A stretch of DNA of 64,000 nucleotides from Amborella trichopoda (GCF_000471905.2 NW_006498192.1:1734409-1798408); one strand, 5' to 3'. Counted from the first letter of the stretch, positions 1 to 11,767 are shown. A program made the numbers and translations. The notes: a model not told the origin generated them from the letters alone.

Positions 1-139
1 TTTAAGCTTTAAATTTTATAACTAGAGATGAAAATAAAATTTCAAGCCTTCACAAAGATATCCAATATTGAAATAACAACTTTTGATACTATTTGAAGGC
101 GCGCCTTACTTTATTTAGGGCCTCGGCCTTATACAAAAT
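1..139 (-). mobile_element. MITE family A, copy 1 (cut by window edge)
   Basis: Terminal part of a ~390-bp TIR element present eight times in the window (other copies near 20069, 21425, 24247, 27462, 28634, 52705 and 54824). Here it runs in reverse: the segment around 97-130 is the reverse complement of the family start, ending in a GTATAAGG-type terminus with the palindromic core GGCC-GA-GGCC. The block 35-110 matches the reverse complement of family positions ~40-100. The other end lies before the window. It is non-coding and non-autonomous. Confidence 0.65.
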
Positions 140-324
140 ACATCCATTAAGTAATGGCTATTTGGGTGAAGTATCAGTAGTTTGGGGTTGAGGATGGCCT
201 GGGGCCTTGGCGGTAGCATTGCTGAGCCCCTTGATGAAGTCTCTAACTCTATTTTTACCAGGGTAGGGCTCAAATCCCTACAGACTTACTTTATTTTTTT
301 GAGAATGGGGTTGGAGTCATGGTG

Positions 325-776
325 ATGGCACCACTTGTGCCCTAGCTAAGATCTAGGCTTTCATTCTCACCTAATGCATGAAAAAACAATTAATGATTTT
401 TTTAAAAAAAGTAGGGGCCATCATCCCCACTGAATTACCCAAAACAAATATTATTCAGTAGTTTGGGGCCTTTGAGTCGTCACCATTTCTCCTTGCTGTT
501 TAGCCAATTTTTGATGAATTTATGGCCAGTGTCTCTCTTTATATTTTGTTATGGCACCACTTGTACCCTAGTTAAGATCTAGGCTTCCATTCTCACCTAA
601 CGCATTAAAAAACAACTAATGATTTTTTTAAAAAAAAGTAGGGGCCGTCATCCCCACTGAATTACCCAAAACAAATATTATTCAGTAGTTTGGGACCTTT
701 GAGTCATCACCATTGCTCCTTGCTGCTTAGCCAATTTTTGATGAATTTATGGCCACTGTCTCTCTTTAAATTTGTG
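325..776. repeat. 226-bp direct tandem duplication
   Basis: Two head-to-tail copies, 325-550 and 551-776, both starting ATGGCACCACTTGT and ending near GTGTCTCTCTTTA, with about 10 differences by eye. No coding potential is seen. The flanks 140-324 and 777-1089 hold nothing I can assign. Confidence 0.85.
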
Positions 777-1089
777 GAGAATTGAGCTGATATCAATTTT
801 GCCTCAAATTATCTTATGAAGACAAAAATTCATTCATAGTTGCTTTGTTTTGAGCGACATTTAGGCTTCAATCCACTCTTCATTATAGCAAATAACTAGC
901 AATAAGTCATATTATGACGAGGGAATTGAACAAGGAGCTTCCAAACAAATTTTCAGCTCTAAATCCCACAGGGGTGATTTGGTTTGCGTGAGAATAATTT
1001 CGGGAAAATTTTTATATGAAAATAGAGGATACACATGTTTGATTGATACTTTTAAACACGTGAAAATATTTTAGGAAAAATTTGCATAG

Positions 1090-1385
1090 GGTCTTTTTCC
1101 TATTGGGTCCCGAATTAAACAATCTCAAAATTCAAGTTTAGACAGAGAAACTATTTTACAATATTTACAAGGAGAAATTATCTCAATTTAATTTTTAGAG
1201 AGAGAAACTATAAATTTCAAGCGTTTGAACAATATTTTAAGAGAGACTATCTTAAATGTTTTAGAGAAAGAAACTATATTAAATATTTTAAATAGAGAAA
1301 CTATATCAAATTATAAGTTTAGATAGAGAAACTATCTCTAAATTTTTAAAGAGAAACTATATCTATTTTAAAATTTTGGAAAAAT
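1090..1385. repeat. Degenerate GAGAAACTAT minisatellite
   Basis: About ten degenerate repeats of roughly 25-40 bp built on AGAGAAACTATCTCAAATTT. The same repeat in reverse complement (CTCTCTAAAATTTGATAGTTT) fills 10960-11745 and 19311-19620, so this is one dispersed minisatellite family in both orientations. Confidence 0.75.
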
Positions 1386-1503
1386 TACGTAAATATCTGT
1401 TTTTTTTTCATTATAACAAAAATACCTGAAAGTTTTCATTATCACACATATATCATTTTTTCAACTTCATAATACTTTTTTACAAGACAAAACTGTCTAT
1501 TTT

Positions 1504-1552
1504 CAGTTTTTCAAAAGCCGAAATAAGCCTGATTTCGGTTTTTGAAAGACTG
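1504..1552. repeat. 21-bp-arm imperfect hairpin
   Basis: Arms 1504-1524 and 1532-1552 are reverse complements with two mismatches in 21, around a 7-nt loop AAGCCTG. A transcript of either strand could fold into a stable hairpin. No gene is attached to it. Confidence 0.75.
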
Positions 1553-1599
1553 AATAGTAGCCATGTAAATTTAACTCCATTTCCCTGCTTCTCTCTCAC

Positions 1600-2150
1600 A
1601 GCACTAAAACTTTCGAGTCTACTATCTCCTCTCTATAATTCTCTCTCTCTCTCACTCTCTCTCTCTCTCTCTCTTACCTCTCACAAGAAAATGCCTTCAA
1701 TTTTTTTCTTAGTCTATTGCTTCTTTCCCTCTCTCTCACTCTCCACTGGCCAATTCATCGTCCAATCTGTCTCTATCATGTTTTTGGTCTTCCTCCTTCT
1801 CAACATTGTTGGGTTTATGTAGCCTTTAACGGCTTTATGAGAAACCATGAGGTGATTTTGGATATCACCAAATCTAATAATCGTACCCTTCTAGCTTCCC
1901 CATGATGTGGACACCATACTATCCTCTTTACAAATAAAGGTTTCACCAACAAGTTTTACACTAGAAGAGTTTGTACCAATTCTTATGTAACAAAAAGTCA
2001 GTTAAAATAATAATTAAAACCTCATATTTGGCACGTATCATATCTTTTCCTTTTTGGGTAAATCAATGAGAATTTGGGCCCCTATCTATTTATCATTAAT
2101 AGAGAAGAAAAGAATAAAGAATACAAAATTTGTGTTACAATTTCTTCATG
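1600..2150. other. CT-rich stretch, no convincing gene
   Basis: (CT)n runs at about 1635-1675 precede an ATG at 1691 that opens a 43-codon reading frame (1691-1822) encoding a very hydrophobic peptide. The CT-rich leader followed by an ATG resembles plant 5' UTRs, but the frame is short, matches no family I know, and has no identifiable promoter. A longer overlapping frame at 1717-1905 looks equally random. Confidence 0.3.
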
Positions 2151-2908
2151 TATACTCCTAGCCATATTCGAAGAAATATAGTTAGGTGGTTGGGTGCGTC
2201 AAACCGTGATGTCAGAGAGATCTACAACACTTTTAGCTAGGTGGTAGTCATCCACCAAGTTGGCTATTCGATGGACATGCAAAATACCGCAGGAACAACC
2301 AACAAAGTGGTAAGAGCAGTATCCTGCCATAACGTAGAGATCTAAGGGCGGCATATGGCGGTCGTGAAGGGAATGAAGCAGAATTTGTATCTCACTTTTA
2401 ATATTTTTTAGATCAAAATAAAAAAATCATTAAGATCGATTTTTTGCTTTTGCCATTTTTTTCCATTTGTTTTGTTTTGCTCTTTTTTTTTTTCCTTTTT
2501 TAAAAAAAAATAAAAAAATAAAAACAAAAACAAAAACTTTTGTTGTTGATTTTTATTACAGATCTATTTACATGAACCAGTGTTTTAAAAATCGGTGACC
2601 CGAACTGGAATTGGGCGATCCGGATCGGATATCGTCCAATCCGTCTCGGATTTGAGTATGAAACAAGATTCGACGATTGTATTGTGTAGAATTAGTAGAC
2701 TCGGTGCGATGACATGATAAATCTGCGAATATGTAGAGTACGACATCACATATTGGCGAGTTTCATTAGAAATTGGAGACATATCACCATTTTGACTTTT
2801 TCTTAGGGTAATATGGGAAAAAATTTCAAAAATTGGGCACTAGCCTATCTTAATAGTTGTCATCACACTGACAGCTTATATAAACCACTGACACCTTGCC
2901 ATGTATAA

Positions 2909-3142
2909 TCATAGCCATCCCCGAAGAAATAAGAGAAGAAAGACAGTCAAGTGGCCGGGAACACCAAATTGTGGCGTGAAGAGATCTACATCACTTTTAG
3001 CTAGGTAATCAGCTGCCAAGTTGGCCTCTCGATTGACATGCAAAATACTGCAAGAACAACCAAGAAGGTAGTAAGAGCAATTTGTTGCTATGACGTAGAG
3101 ATCCATGGGGGGCATATGGCGGTCGTGAAGGGAATGAACCAA
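2909..3142 (-). pseudogene. RNase H (RVT_3-type) C-terminal fragment
   Basis: A 77-codon frame. Visible motifs are MPPMDLYVIATNCSY, then SILHVNREANLAADYLAK (residues ~33-50). HVxREAN..AD.LA is the hallmark C-terminal segment of plant LINE-type RNase H, including its last acidic residue. The catalytic N-terminal half (the DGS segment) is absent, so it cannot be an active enzyme. Homologous fragments at 3710, 4646, 4875, 62755 and 63092 sit at the same place in each repeat unit. It is best read as a captured, amplified gene fragment. The C-terminal end differs from its siblings, suggesting a frameshift near residue 55. Confidence 0.7.
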
Positions 3143-3709
3143 AATTTGCGACTCAGTTTCAATGAATCTAGATCATGATTTATTGAATCAAAGTCATTGT
3201 TCAAAGAGATTTAGTTTTGAAATTCTACAATTTTAACTCGAAATCGAAAATCTTCGATTTCTCCCTCATTGTTTCACCAAATTAGTTCAAAATGTTCCAT
3301 TCATGTCGATATATAAAAGCTCTAACAACATTTTTAAAATTAAAAAAAAAAAGTCATTAAGATTGTTTTTTTTGTACCTTTTTTTTCCTTTTTTTAATAT
3401 TTTATTTTAACTTTTGTTGTTGATTTTTACTATAGATCTATTTAAATGAACCAGTGTTTTAAAAATCGGTGACCAGATCTGGAATCGAGCGATCCTAGAT
3501 CTGAGTATTAAATAGGATTCGACGATTCTAATATATATAATCAGTGTGCCGTCCTAGATCTTAGTAAACTGGATTCGGCAATTCTACTGCGTAGAATCAG
3601 TGTGATGATGTCATATATCGGTGAATACGCAGAGTATAAAATCACATATTGGTGAGTTTCATTGGGCACTTGCCCATCTTATCAATTGTCACCACACTGA
3701 CACCTTATG

Positions 3710-3991
3710 TTAGCCTTCTGACACCATACCATGCATAGTCCTAGTCATATCCAAAGAAATAAGAGAAGAAAAGAAGTTAGGTGGATGGGCATGCCAAACA
3801 GTGGTGTCTGAGAGATATACAACACTTTTAGCTAGGTAGTCAGCCACCAAGTTGGCCACTCGATGGACATGTAAAATACTGCAGGAACAATCAATAAGGT
3901 GGTAAGAGAAAGTTACTGTCATGATGTAGATATCTAGGGGGCATATGGCAGTCGTGAAAGGAATGAACCAGAATTTGCGACTCGCTTTCAA
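3710..3991 (-). pseudogene. RNase H (RVT_3-type) C-terminal fragment
   Basis: A 93-codon frame, the longest of the set. It starts further upstream with a WFIPFTTAICPLD segment, then SCSILHVHRVANLVADYLAK, then a tail HPPNFFSSLISLDM shared with the other copies. Only the C-terminal third of an RNase H is present. The E of the REAN motif is V here, another sign of decay. Confidence 0.7.
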
Positions 3992-4645
3992 TGAATCTGG
4001 ATTATGATTTGTTGAGTCAAAGTCTTTGTTCGATGTGATCTAGCTTTGAAATTCTATAATTTTTAACCCGAAATAAAAAATCTTTGATTTCTCAATTGTT
4101 GTTTCACCAAATTAGTTCAAAATGTTCCATTTATGTCGATCTAAAAAAGCTCCAACAACATTTTTTAAATCAAAATAAAAAATCATTAAGATTGATTTTT
4201 GCTTTTGTCATTGTTTTTGCCATTTTTTTTCCTTGTTTTTTTTCCGTTAGTTTTGTTGTTGATTTTTATTACAGATCTATTCAAATGAAACAGTGCTTTA
4301 AAAATCGGTGACCCGATCTGAAATTGGGCGATCAGGATCGGATATCGCCCAATCCATCCCGAATCTAAGTATTAAACGGGATTTGGCAATTCTACTATGT
4401 AGAATTAGTAGAATCAGTGTGATGACATCATGAATATGCAAATATGCAGAGTATGACATCACAGATTGGCGCATCACCATTTTGACTTTTTTTAAGGGTA
4501 ATTTCCATAAACATTTCAAAACATTGGGCACTAGCGCATCTTAACAGTTGTCATCACACTGACACTTTATGTTAGCGGCTGACACCTTATCATGTATAGT
4601 CCTAGCCATATCTGAAGAAATAAGAGAAGAAAGATAGTCAAGTGG

Positions 4646-4795
4646 CTAGGCACACCAAACCATGGCGTCAGAGAGATCTACAACACTTTTAGCTAAGTAA
4701 TTAGCCACCAAGTTGGCCTCTTGATGGACATGCAAAATACTGTAGGAACAATCAACAAGGTGGAAAGAGCAGTTTGTTGTCATGACATAGAGATT
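4646..4795 (-). pseudogene. RNase H C-terminal fragment with premature stop
   Basis: A 49-codon readable stretch with SILHVHQEANL and AKSVVDLSDA motifs that stops at a TAG where the sibling at 4875 reads on. The inverted copy at 63092-63241 stops at the same codon, so the stop predates duplication of the whole element. Confidence 0.65.
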
Positions 4796-4874
4796 CAAGG
4801 GGGCATATGGCAGTAATGAAGGGAATGAACCAGAATTTGCGATTCGCTTTCAAAACATTGGGCACTAGCCCATC

Positions 4875-5132
4875 TTAGCAGTTGTCATCACACTGACACC
4901 TTATCTCAACTGTTGACACCTTACCATGTATAATCCTTGCCATATCCGAAGAAATAAGAGAAGAAAGATAATCAGGTGGCCGGGTATGCCAAACTGTGGC
5001 ATTAGGGAGATTTACAACACTTTTAGCTAGGTAGTCAACCGCCAAGTTGGCCTCTTGATGGACATGCAAAATACTGCAGGAACAACCAACAAGGTGGTAA
5101 GAGCAGTTTGCTGCTATAACATAGAGATCCAA
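4875..5132 (-). pseudogene. RNase H C-terminal fragment, best-preserved left copy
   Basis: An 85-codon open frame beginning MDLYVIAANCSYHLVGCS, with SILHVHQEANLAVDYLAK and the tail RPPDYLSSLISSDM. Its mirror copy at 62755-63012 keeps the full frame with about 15 amino-acid differences in 85. The changes are scattered without obvious protection of motif residues (the D of AD.LA is K in the mirror copy), which suggests neutral drift rather than selection. The N-terminal catalytic half is missing. Confidence 0.7.
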
Positions 5133-5539
5133 GGAGCATATGGCGGTTGTAAAGGGAATGAACTAGAATTTGCAACTCGCAGTCAATGAATCTAGATCAT
5201 GATTTGTTGAATCAAAGCCTTGTTCGATGAGATCTAGTTTTAAGATTCTACAATTTTTTACCCGAAATCGAAAATCTTCGATTTCTCACTTCGATTTCTC
5301 ACTCGTTGTTTCACCAAATTAGTTCAAAATGTTTCATTCATGTCGATCTAAAAACTCTTTAGCAACATTTTTTAATTAAAAAAAGCAATTAATATTGATT
5401 TTTTTTTCCTTTTCTTTTCCAGTATTAAACAGATTCAGAGATTCTTTGATCCGGAATTGAGCGATCCTGGATCTGAGTATTAAGCAGGATTTGAATATTC
5501 ATGTATCTACGAATATACAGAGTATGACATCCAGATTGG

Positions 5540-8500
5540 CAAGTTCCATTGGGCACACCAACAAGGTGGTAAGAGCAGTTTGCTGCCATAACATAGAGAT
5601 CTAAGGGGGCATATGGTGGTCGTGAAGGGAATAAAGCAGAATTTGCGACTCGCTGTCAATGAATCTAAATCATGATTTGTTGAATCAAAACTTTTGTTAT
5701 ATGAGATTTAGTTTTGAAATTCAACAATGTTTTACCCGAAATTGAAAATCTTCAATTTCTCACTCGTTGTTTGACCAAATTAGTTCAAAATGTTCCATGT
5801 CAATCTAAACTCTAACAACATATTTTAAATAAGAAAAAGTCATTAATATTGATTTTATTCCCCCTTTTTTTTCCATTATTAAATAGATTAAGTGACCTCT
5901 TAGTCCGGCATCCGGCGGATCTTGGATCTGAGTATTAAATAGGATTCAGCTATTCATGTATCGACAAATATGCAGAGTATGACATCCCATATTGATGTCA
6001 TCCATTGGGCACTTGTCAATCAAGCACTAGGCCTTCTTAATAGATGTCATCACATTTATGCTTTATGTTAACCATTAACACCTTACCATACACCCCATTG
6101 GGCACACCAACAAGGTGGTAAGAGCAGTTTTGCTGCCATAACATCGAGATCCAGGGGGCATATGGCGGTCGTAAAGGGAATGAACCAAAATTTGCAACTC
6201 GCTGTCAATGAATCTAGATCATGATTTGTTGAATCGAAGCCTTTGTTCGATGAGATCTAGTTTTGAAATTCTACAATTTTTTACCCAAAATCGAAAATCT
6301 TCAATTTCTCACTCGTTGTTTCACCAAAAACTAGCCCATCTTAATGTCATCACATTGATGCGTTATGTTAGCCAAATTAGTTCAAAATCTTCAATTTATC
6401 ACTAATTGTTTCACCAAAATAGTTCAGAGTGTTCCATGTCGATCTACAAAAGCTCTAACACCATATTTTAAATAAGAAAACACTCGTTCTTTCACCAAAT
6501 TAGTTCAAAATGTTTCATGTCGATCAAAAAAGCTCTAACAACATATTTTAAATAAGAAAAAATCCAGAATCAGGCAGATCCAGGATCTAAGTATTAAATA
6601 GGATTCATATATTCATGTATCGGCGAATATCCAAAGTGTTAAATAAGAAAACACTCTTTGTTTTGCCAAATTAGTTCAAAACATTCCACTTCGATCTAAA
6701 AACGCTCTAACAACACATTTTAAATAATAAAAAACCTGGAATCCGGCAGATTCTGGATCTAAGTATTAAACAGGATTCAGATATTCATGTATCGACGAAT
6801 ATGCAAAGTATGACACCCTAGATTGATGTCATCTATTGCACTAGCCCAACTTAATGTTGTCACATTCATGCCTTATCTTAGAATCGGACAGATCTTGGAA
6901 CTGAGTATTAAAGAAGAGTCGAATATTCATGTATCGACGATTATGCATAGTGTTAAATAAGAAAACACTTGTTGTTTCATCAAATTAGTTAAAAATGTTC
7001 CATATCGATTTAAAGAAAGTTGTAACAACATATTTTAAATAAGAAAAAGACGTCGATCTAAAGAAGCTGTAACAACATATTTTAAATAAGAAAAAGATGT
7101 CAATCTAAAAAAGCTATAACAACATATTTTAAATAAGAAAAAGTTCGAAACCGGGCGGATCCTGCATATTAAACAGTTCGGATATTCATGTATCGACATC
7201 CTAGAGTGATGTCATCCATTGCATTAGCTTATCTTAATGACATCACATTGATGCCTTATCTTAGTCGTTCAATAAGAAAACACTCGTTGTTTCACCAAAT
7301 TAGTTCAAAATGTTCCATGTCCATCTAGAAAAGCTCTAACAACACAAATAAGAAAAAGCCTGGAATCGGGTAGATCCTAAATATAGGTATTAAACAACAT
7401 TAAGATATTCATGTATCCATGAATATGTGAAGTACGACATCCTAGATTGATGTCATCCATTGCACTAGCCCAACTTAATGTTGTCACATTGATACCTTAT
7501 CTTAAAATTTGGTGGATCATGGATATGAGTATTAAACAAGATTCAAATATTCATGTATCGACGAATATGCAAAGTGTTAAATAAGAAAACGCTTGTTGTT
7601 TTACCAAATTAGTTCAAAATATTCCATGTCGATCTAAAGAAGTTGTAACAACATATTTTAAATAAGAAGAATATATCAGTCTAAAGAAGCCATAACAATA
7701 TATTTTAAATAAGAAAAAGTCCGGAATCAGACGGATCCTGAGTATTAAACAGTTCGGATAGTCATGTATCGACATCCTAGAATGATGTCATCCATTGCAC
7801 TAGCCCATCTTAATGACATCACATTGATGCCTTATCTTAGCCATTAAATAAGAAAATATTTGTTGTTTCACCAAATTAGTTCAAAATGTTCCAGGACATT
7901 CAAAAAAAGCTCTAACAACATGTTTTAAATAAAAAAAACTCCGGAATCTGGCAGATCCGAGATCTGCGTATTAAACAGCATTCGGATATTCGTATACCAA
8001 TGAATCTGCATAGTATTAAATAAGAAAACAATCGTTGTTTTACCAAATTAGTTCAAAATGTTCCATGTTGATCTAGAAAATCTCTAACAACACATTTTAA
8101 ATAACAAAAAGTCTAAAATCGAGCGGATCCTGGATATAAGTATTAAACAAGATTCAGCTATTCATGTATCGACGAATATATAAAGTATGACATCCTAGAT
8201 TGATGTCATCCATTGCACTAGTCCAACTTAATGTTGCCACGTTGATGCCTTATCTTAGAATCGAGTGGATCACGGATCTGAATATTAAACAAGATTCGGA
8301 TAGTCATGTTTCAACGAATATGCATAGTGTTAAATAAAAAAACGCTTGTTGTTTCACCAAATTAATTCAAAATGTTCCATGTCAATCTAAAGAAGTTGTA
8401 ACAACATATTCTAAATAAGAAAAAGATGTCGATCTAAAGAAGCTAACAACATATTTTAAATAGGAAAAAGATGTCAATCTAAAGAATCTGTAACAACATA

Positions 8501-9440
8501 TTTTAAATCAGAAAACGTCTGAAATCAGGCGGATCCCTAGTTTTAAACAGTTTAGATATTCATGTATCGCCATCCTAGAGTGATGTCATCCGTTGCACTA
8601 GCCCATCTTAATGACATCACATTGATACATTATCTTACCCGTTAAATAAGAAAACACTAGTTGTTTCACCAAATTACTTCAAATTGTTCCATCTCGATCA
8701 AAAAGAGCTCTAACAACATATTTTAAATAAGAAAAAGTTCGAAATCGGGCAGATCCTAGATCTGAGTATTAAACAGGATTCAAATATTCATGTATCGACG
8801 AATAGGCATAGTACTCAATAAGAAAACAATCGTTGTTTCATCAAATTAGTTCAAAATGTTCCATGTCGACTTAGAAAGCTCTAACAACACATTTTAAATA
8901 AGAAAAAGTCCGGCATCAGACGGATCCTGAATTTAAGTATTAAACAAGATTCAGATATTCATGTATCGACGAATATGCAAAGTATGATATCCTAGATTGA
9001 TGTCATCCATTGCACTAGCCCAACTTAATGTTGTCACATTGATGCCTTATCTTAGAATTGGGTGGATCATGGATCTGAGTATTAAACAAGGTTCGAATAT
9101 TCATGTGTCAATGAATATGCAAAGTGTTAAATAAGAAAACGCTTATTGTTTCACCAAATTAGTTCAAAATGTTCCATGTCGATCTAAAGAAGCTGTAACA
9201 AGATATTTTAAATAAGAAAAAGATGTCGATCTAAAGAAGCTGTAACGACATATTTTAAATAAAAAAGATATGTCAATCTAAAGAAGTTGTAACAACATAT
9301 TTTAAATAAGAAAAAGTTCGGAATCAGGTGGATCTTGAGTATTAAACAGTTCAGATAGTCATGTATCAACATCCTAGAGTGATGTCATCTATTGCACTAG
9401 CCCATCTTAATGACATCACATTGATGCCTTAACTTAGCTG
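5540..9440. repeat. Higher-order satellite inside the left element
   Basis: Tandem array of a few sub-monomers: TTAAATAAGAAAAAG + GTCCGGAATC + GGCGGATCC + GTATTAAACAGGATTC + ATTCATGTATCGACG + ATGTCATCCATTGCACTAG + TGATGCCTTATCTTAG + CGTTGTTTCACCAAATTAG + AACAACATATTTTAAATAAG. Landmarks recur: ATCCTAGAGTGATGTCATCC-type blocks near 7195, 7770, 8573 and 9370, and CCAACTTAATGTTG blocks near 6850, 7468, 8225 and 9027, giving higher-order periods of ~575-800 bp. A ~45-bp sub-repeat (ATGTCGATCTAAAGAAGCTG) is itself doubled or tripled at 7020-7140, 8385-8515 and 9178-9310. Its blocks match the non-coding parts of the ~850-bp units, so the satellite looks like those units minus RNase H. Confidence 0.85.
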
Positions 9441-9639
9441 TTAACACCTTAGCAAACACCCCATTTGCCAGCTGCTACTGTTAATTTTGGCCTCAAGCCA
9501 TTTATAGCGATCAATTCTCCCTCAAACTTTCGGTGTGAGACAATTGCCCAGTTTTGGCTCCCTTATTGAGATGCGCAAACTTATAAAGGCTCATTATACG
9601 TGGAAAATTTCTTTAAAAAACGAATGCGCGTGTTTAAAA

Positions 9640-9905
9640 TATTATAATAATATTATAATTAATAATTATACTAATCACATTAATAACCAAATCTTATATA
9701 TTATTTATGAGTATTATTTATATTACAAATTATATAATGTGATTATTTTAATAATAACCAAATCTTATATATTATTTATGCATATTATTTAAATTACAAA
9801 TTATATAATATTATTAAAATAGTCACATTAATAACCAAATCTTATATATTATTTATGAATATTATTTATATTATAAATTATATAATATATTATATTTGTT
9901 ATAGT
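9640..9905. repeat. AT-rich ~75-bp tandem repeat
   Basis: Three copies of a unit containing AACCAAATCTTATATATT followed by TATTACAAATTATATAAT. The mirror array is at 57480-57740. Short frames here (for example 9535-9792) are compositional artefacts. Confidence 0.75.
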
Positions 9906-10206
9906 TGTAAATTAGGTTTTTAAATTAGATGATATTATAAAAAAAAATTTCAAATTTAATATTATTTGCATAGTAAATGAGCATAAAATATAGACCGATA
10001 ATTTCAATTTCAATGAATTATATTATGGTTAGTTAGGTTGTGATAATTTTGGACGAGTAAAGATAATTAATAAATATTTGATGTCATACTAAATAAAGTT
10101 TTTTTATAAATAACTTTTTTATACTCATTTTTATTTTTTATAATTTATGAAAATAAAGTACATAGAAGTAAGTTTGACTTATACATAAATACAAAAGACA
10201 AATTAC

Positions 10207-10245
10207 ACATAAGTTTAACATAATATAATTATGTTAAACTTATGT
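10207..10245. repeat. Perfect 17-bp inverted repeat
   Basis: Arms 10207-10223 and 10229-10245 (ACATAAGTTTAACATAA and its exact complement) with a 5-nt TATAA loop, inside the AT-rich terminal part of the left element. It falls in the segment hidden by the N gap of the right copy, so conservation cannot be checked here. Confidence 0.85.
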
Positions 10246-10959
10246 CACTATAATTATGTGAATATGAATACATTAAAATAACATTAATATTATTATGTTG
10301 AATGAATATAATTATGTATATATTATTAAAAAGCGGATCGGTGGCCAAAACAAAATTAACAAGTGATAATTATATGCAATATACACTTGCCTATCTTGTT
10401 TCTTTCCTATCTTTTATATCTTGTTACAATTTCTTAATTTTGTTTATATTACACCCCGCCCAAATACTTCAGCGTGTGTCTCTCTATAGTAATCTACTAT
10501 AAAATTTTAGCTACATGAATATGATTACATTCAAAGTAATTGAATATTATTATGTTGAATGAATATAATCATATAAAAATTGTTAACTTATTTAATACAA
10601 TTATATTAAAATTGTTATTACTATATTGAAATTTTTATTGTTATAAATAATTAAAACATCACATAATTTAATATATTAAATTGCTATTTTATTTAACAAA
10701 TTATTATTTTTATATAGATTATGTTATTAAATATTTATGTATTTTAGAAAAATAATTAAAATACATGACGCACCACCTCTACATTTTCGTGAAACTAAAA
10801 ATCTACTATTTTTAGGAATTTTTAGTATTTTTGAAAAAAACATTGGGCAAAAACCTACGAATCCCGTCTAGAATGCTAATCCACCGATCCGAAACAGTTC
10901 TTGAGGTCGTCGATCCGAGTCAGTGATATGTTTTTTCAAACTTGGTAAATACAATTGTA

Positions 10960-11745
10960 AATAGGCACACAGAGGGAGAGAGAGAACACATCAAAATTGA
11001 AATTTTGTGATAGTTTATCTCTCTAAAAATGTTGAAATAGATTTTCTCTTTAAAATTTAAAATTTGATATATTATCTCTCTAAAAAATTTGAGAAAGTTT
11101 CTCTCTCTAAAAATTATTAAGCTATTTCTTTCTTTAAAAATTTGAAATTTGAGATAGTTTTTCTACCTAGTCGACCCCAAATAGTTGAGAAAAGGCTCTA
11201 AGGATGATGCTGAAAAAATAGTTTCTCTCTAACAATTTTGAAGCGATTTCTCTATCCAAAACTTTTGAGATAGTTTTTCTCTCTAAAACTTTTTAGCAAG
11301 TCTCTCTCTCTCTCTAAAATTTTATGTAGTTTTTCTCTCTAAAATTTTAAGATATTTTCCATCTTTAAAATTCAATATTTTGTGGTAGTTTCTTTCTTCT
11401 AAAATTTTGAGATAGTTTCTCTCTAAAATTTGTTAGGTAGTTTCTCTCTCTATAATTTTAAGATACTTTCTCCCTATAAAACTTGAAATTTGAGATAGTT
11501 TCCCTTGCTAAAAATTTTGCTCTCTCTCAGTCTCTAAAATTTCAAGTAGTTACTCTTTGTAAAATTTGATATAGTTTCTCTTTAAAATTTTAAGATACTT
11601 TCTCTTTCTAAAACTTGAAATTTGGGAAAGTTTCCTTTTATTAAAAATTTGAAATAGTTTCTCTCTCTAAAAAATTTTAGGTTGTTTCTCTCTCTCTAAA
11701 ACTTGATATGGTTTTACTCTCTAAAATTTTGCAATCCTTTTATAA
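10960..11745. repeat. CTCTCTAAAATTT minisatellite (long array)
   Basis: More than twenty degenerate units such as TTTCTCTCTAAAATTTGAGA and GATAGTTTCTCTCTCTAAAA, period varying about 25-45 bp. It is the reverse complement of the array at 1090-1385 and the same strand as 19311-19620. It abuts the copia LTR that follows. Confidence 0.8.
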
Positions 11746-11767
11746 AACTAAACTATAGATTTACAGA

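Larger units (their letters stand above)
2151..4290. repeat. Tandem ~850-bp units with CAGTGTTT boundaries and RNase H relics
   Basis: Head-to-tail units whose boundaries carry CAGTGTTTTAAAAATCGG at 2578 and 3452 and the variant CAGTGCTTTAAAAATCGG at 4291 (spacings 874 and 839 bp). Each unit contains, in order, a GATCCGGATCGG-rich terminus, a CATCACACTGACACC block, a reversed RNase H fragment, a block with TCACTCGTTGTTTCACC, and a T-rich stretch ending in ATTACAGATCTATT. The first RNase H fragment (about 2160-2390) has an in-frame insertion and a stop. The boundary motif is also the terminus of the large element that follows, so the units look like reiterated ends of that element. Confidence 0.75.
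4291..10944 (-). mobile_element. Left copy of 6.7-7.5 kb CAGTGTTT-ended composite element
   Basis: One end is CAGTGCTTTAAAAATCGG (4291) and the other, read on the minus strand, is CCAAGTTTGAAAAA (ending 10944); both resemble the TTTAAAAATC termini of related short elements in the window. From outside in: two RNase H relics (4646-4795, 4875-5132), a higher-order satellite (5540-9440), an AT-rich block with ~75-bp repeats (9640-9905), and a terminal region holding GATCCGA motifs. The whole is present in reverse complement at 56073-63597 with paired coordinates summing to about 67300-67890. Termini and lack of a transposase suggest a non-autonomous DNA transposon, perhaps hAT-like; I could not identify a target-site duplication. 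Confidence 0.6.

Noticed and set aside
1691-1905. A small secreted-peptide gene after a CT-rich leader.
   Set aside because: The 43-codon frame is short and hydrophobic throughout, with no mature peptide, no promoter and no known family; kept only as a remark.
5540-9440. CRISPR-like array with regularly spaced repeats.
   Set aside because: Repeats are long, degenerate and contiguous, without unique spacers, in plant nuclear DNA; it is a satellite.
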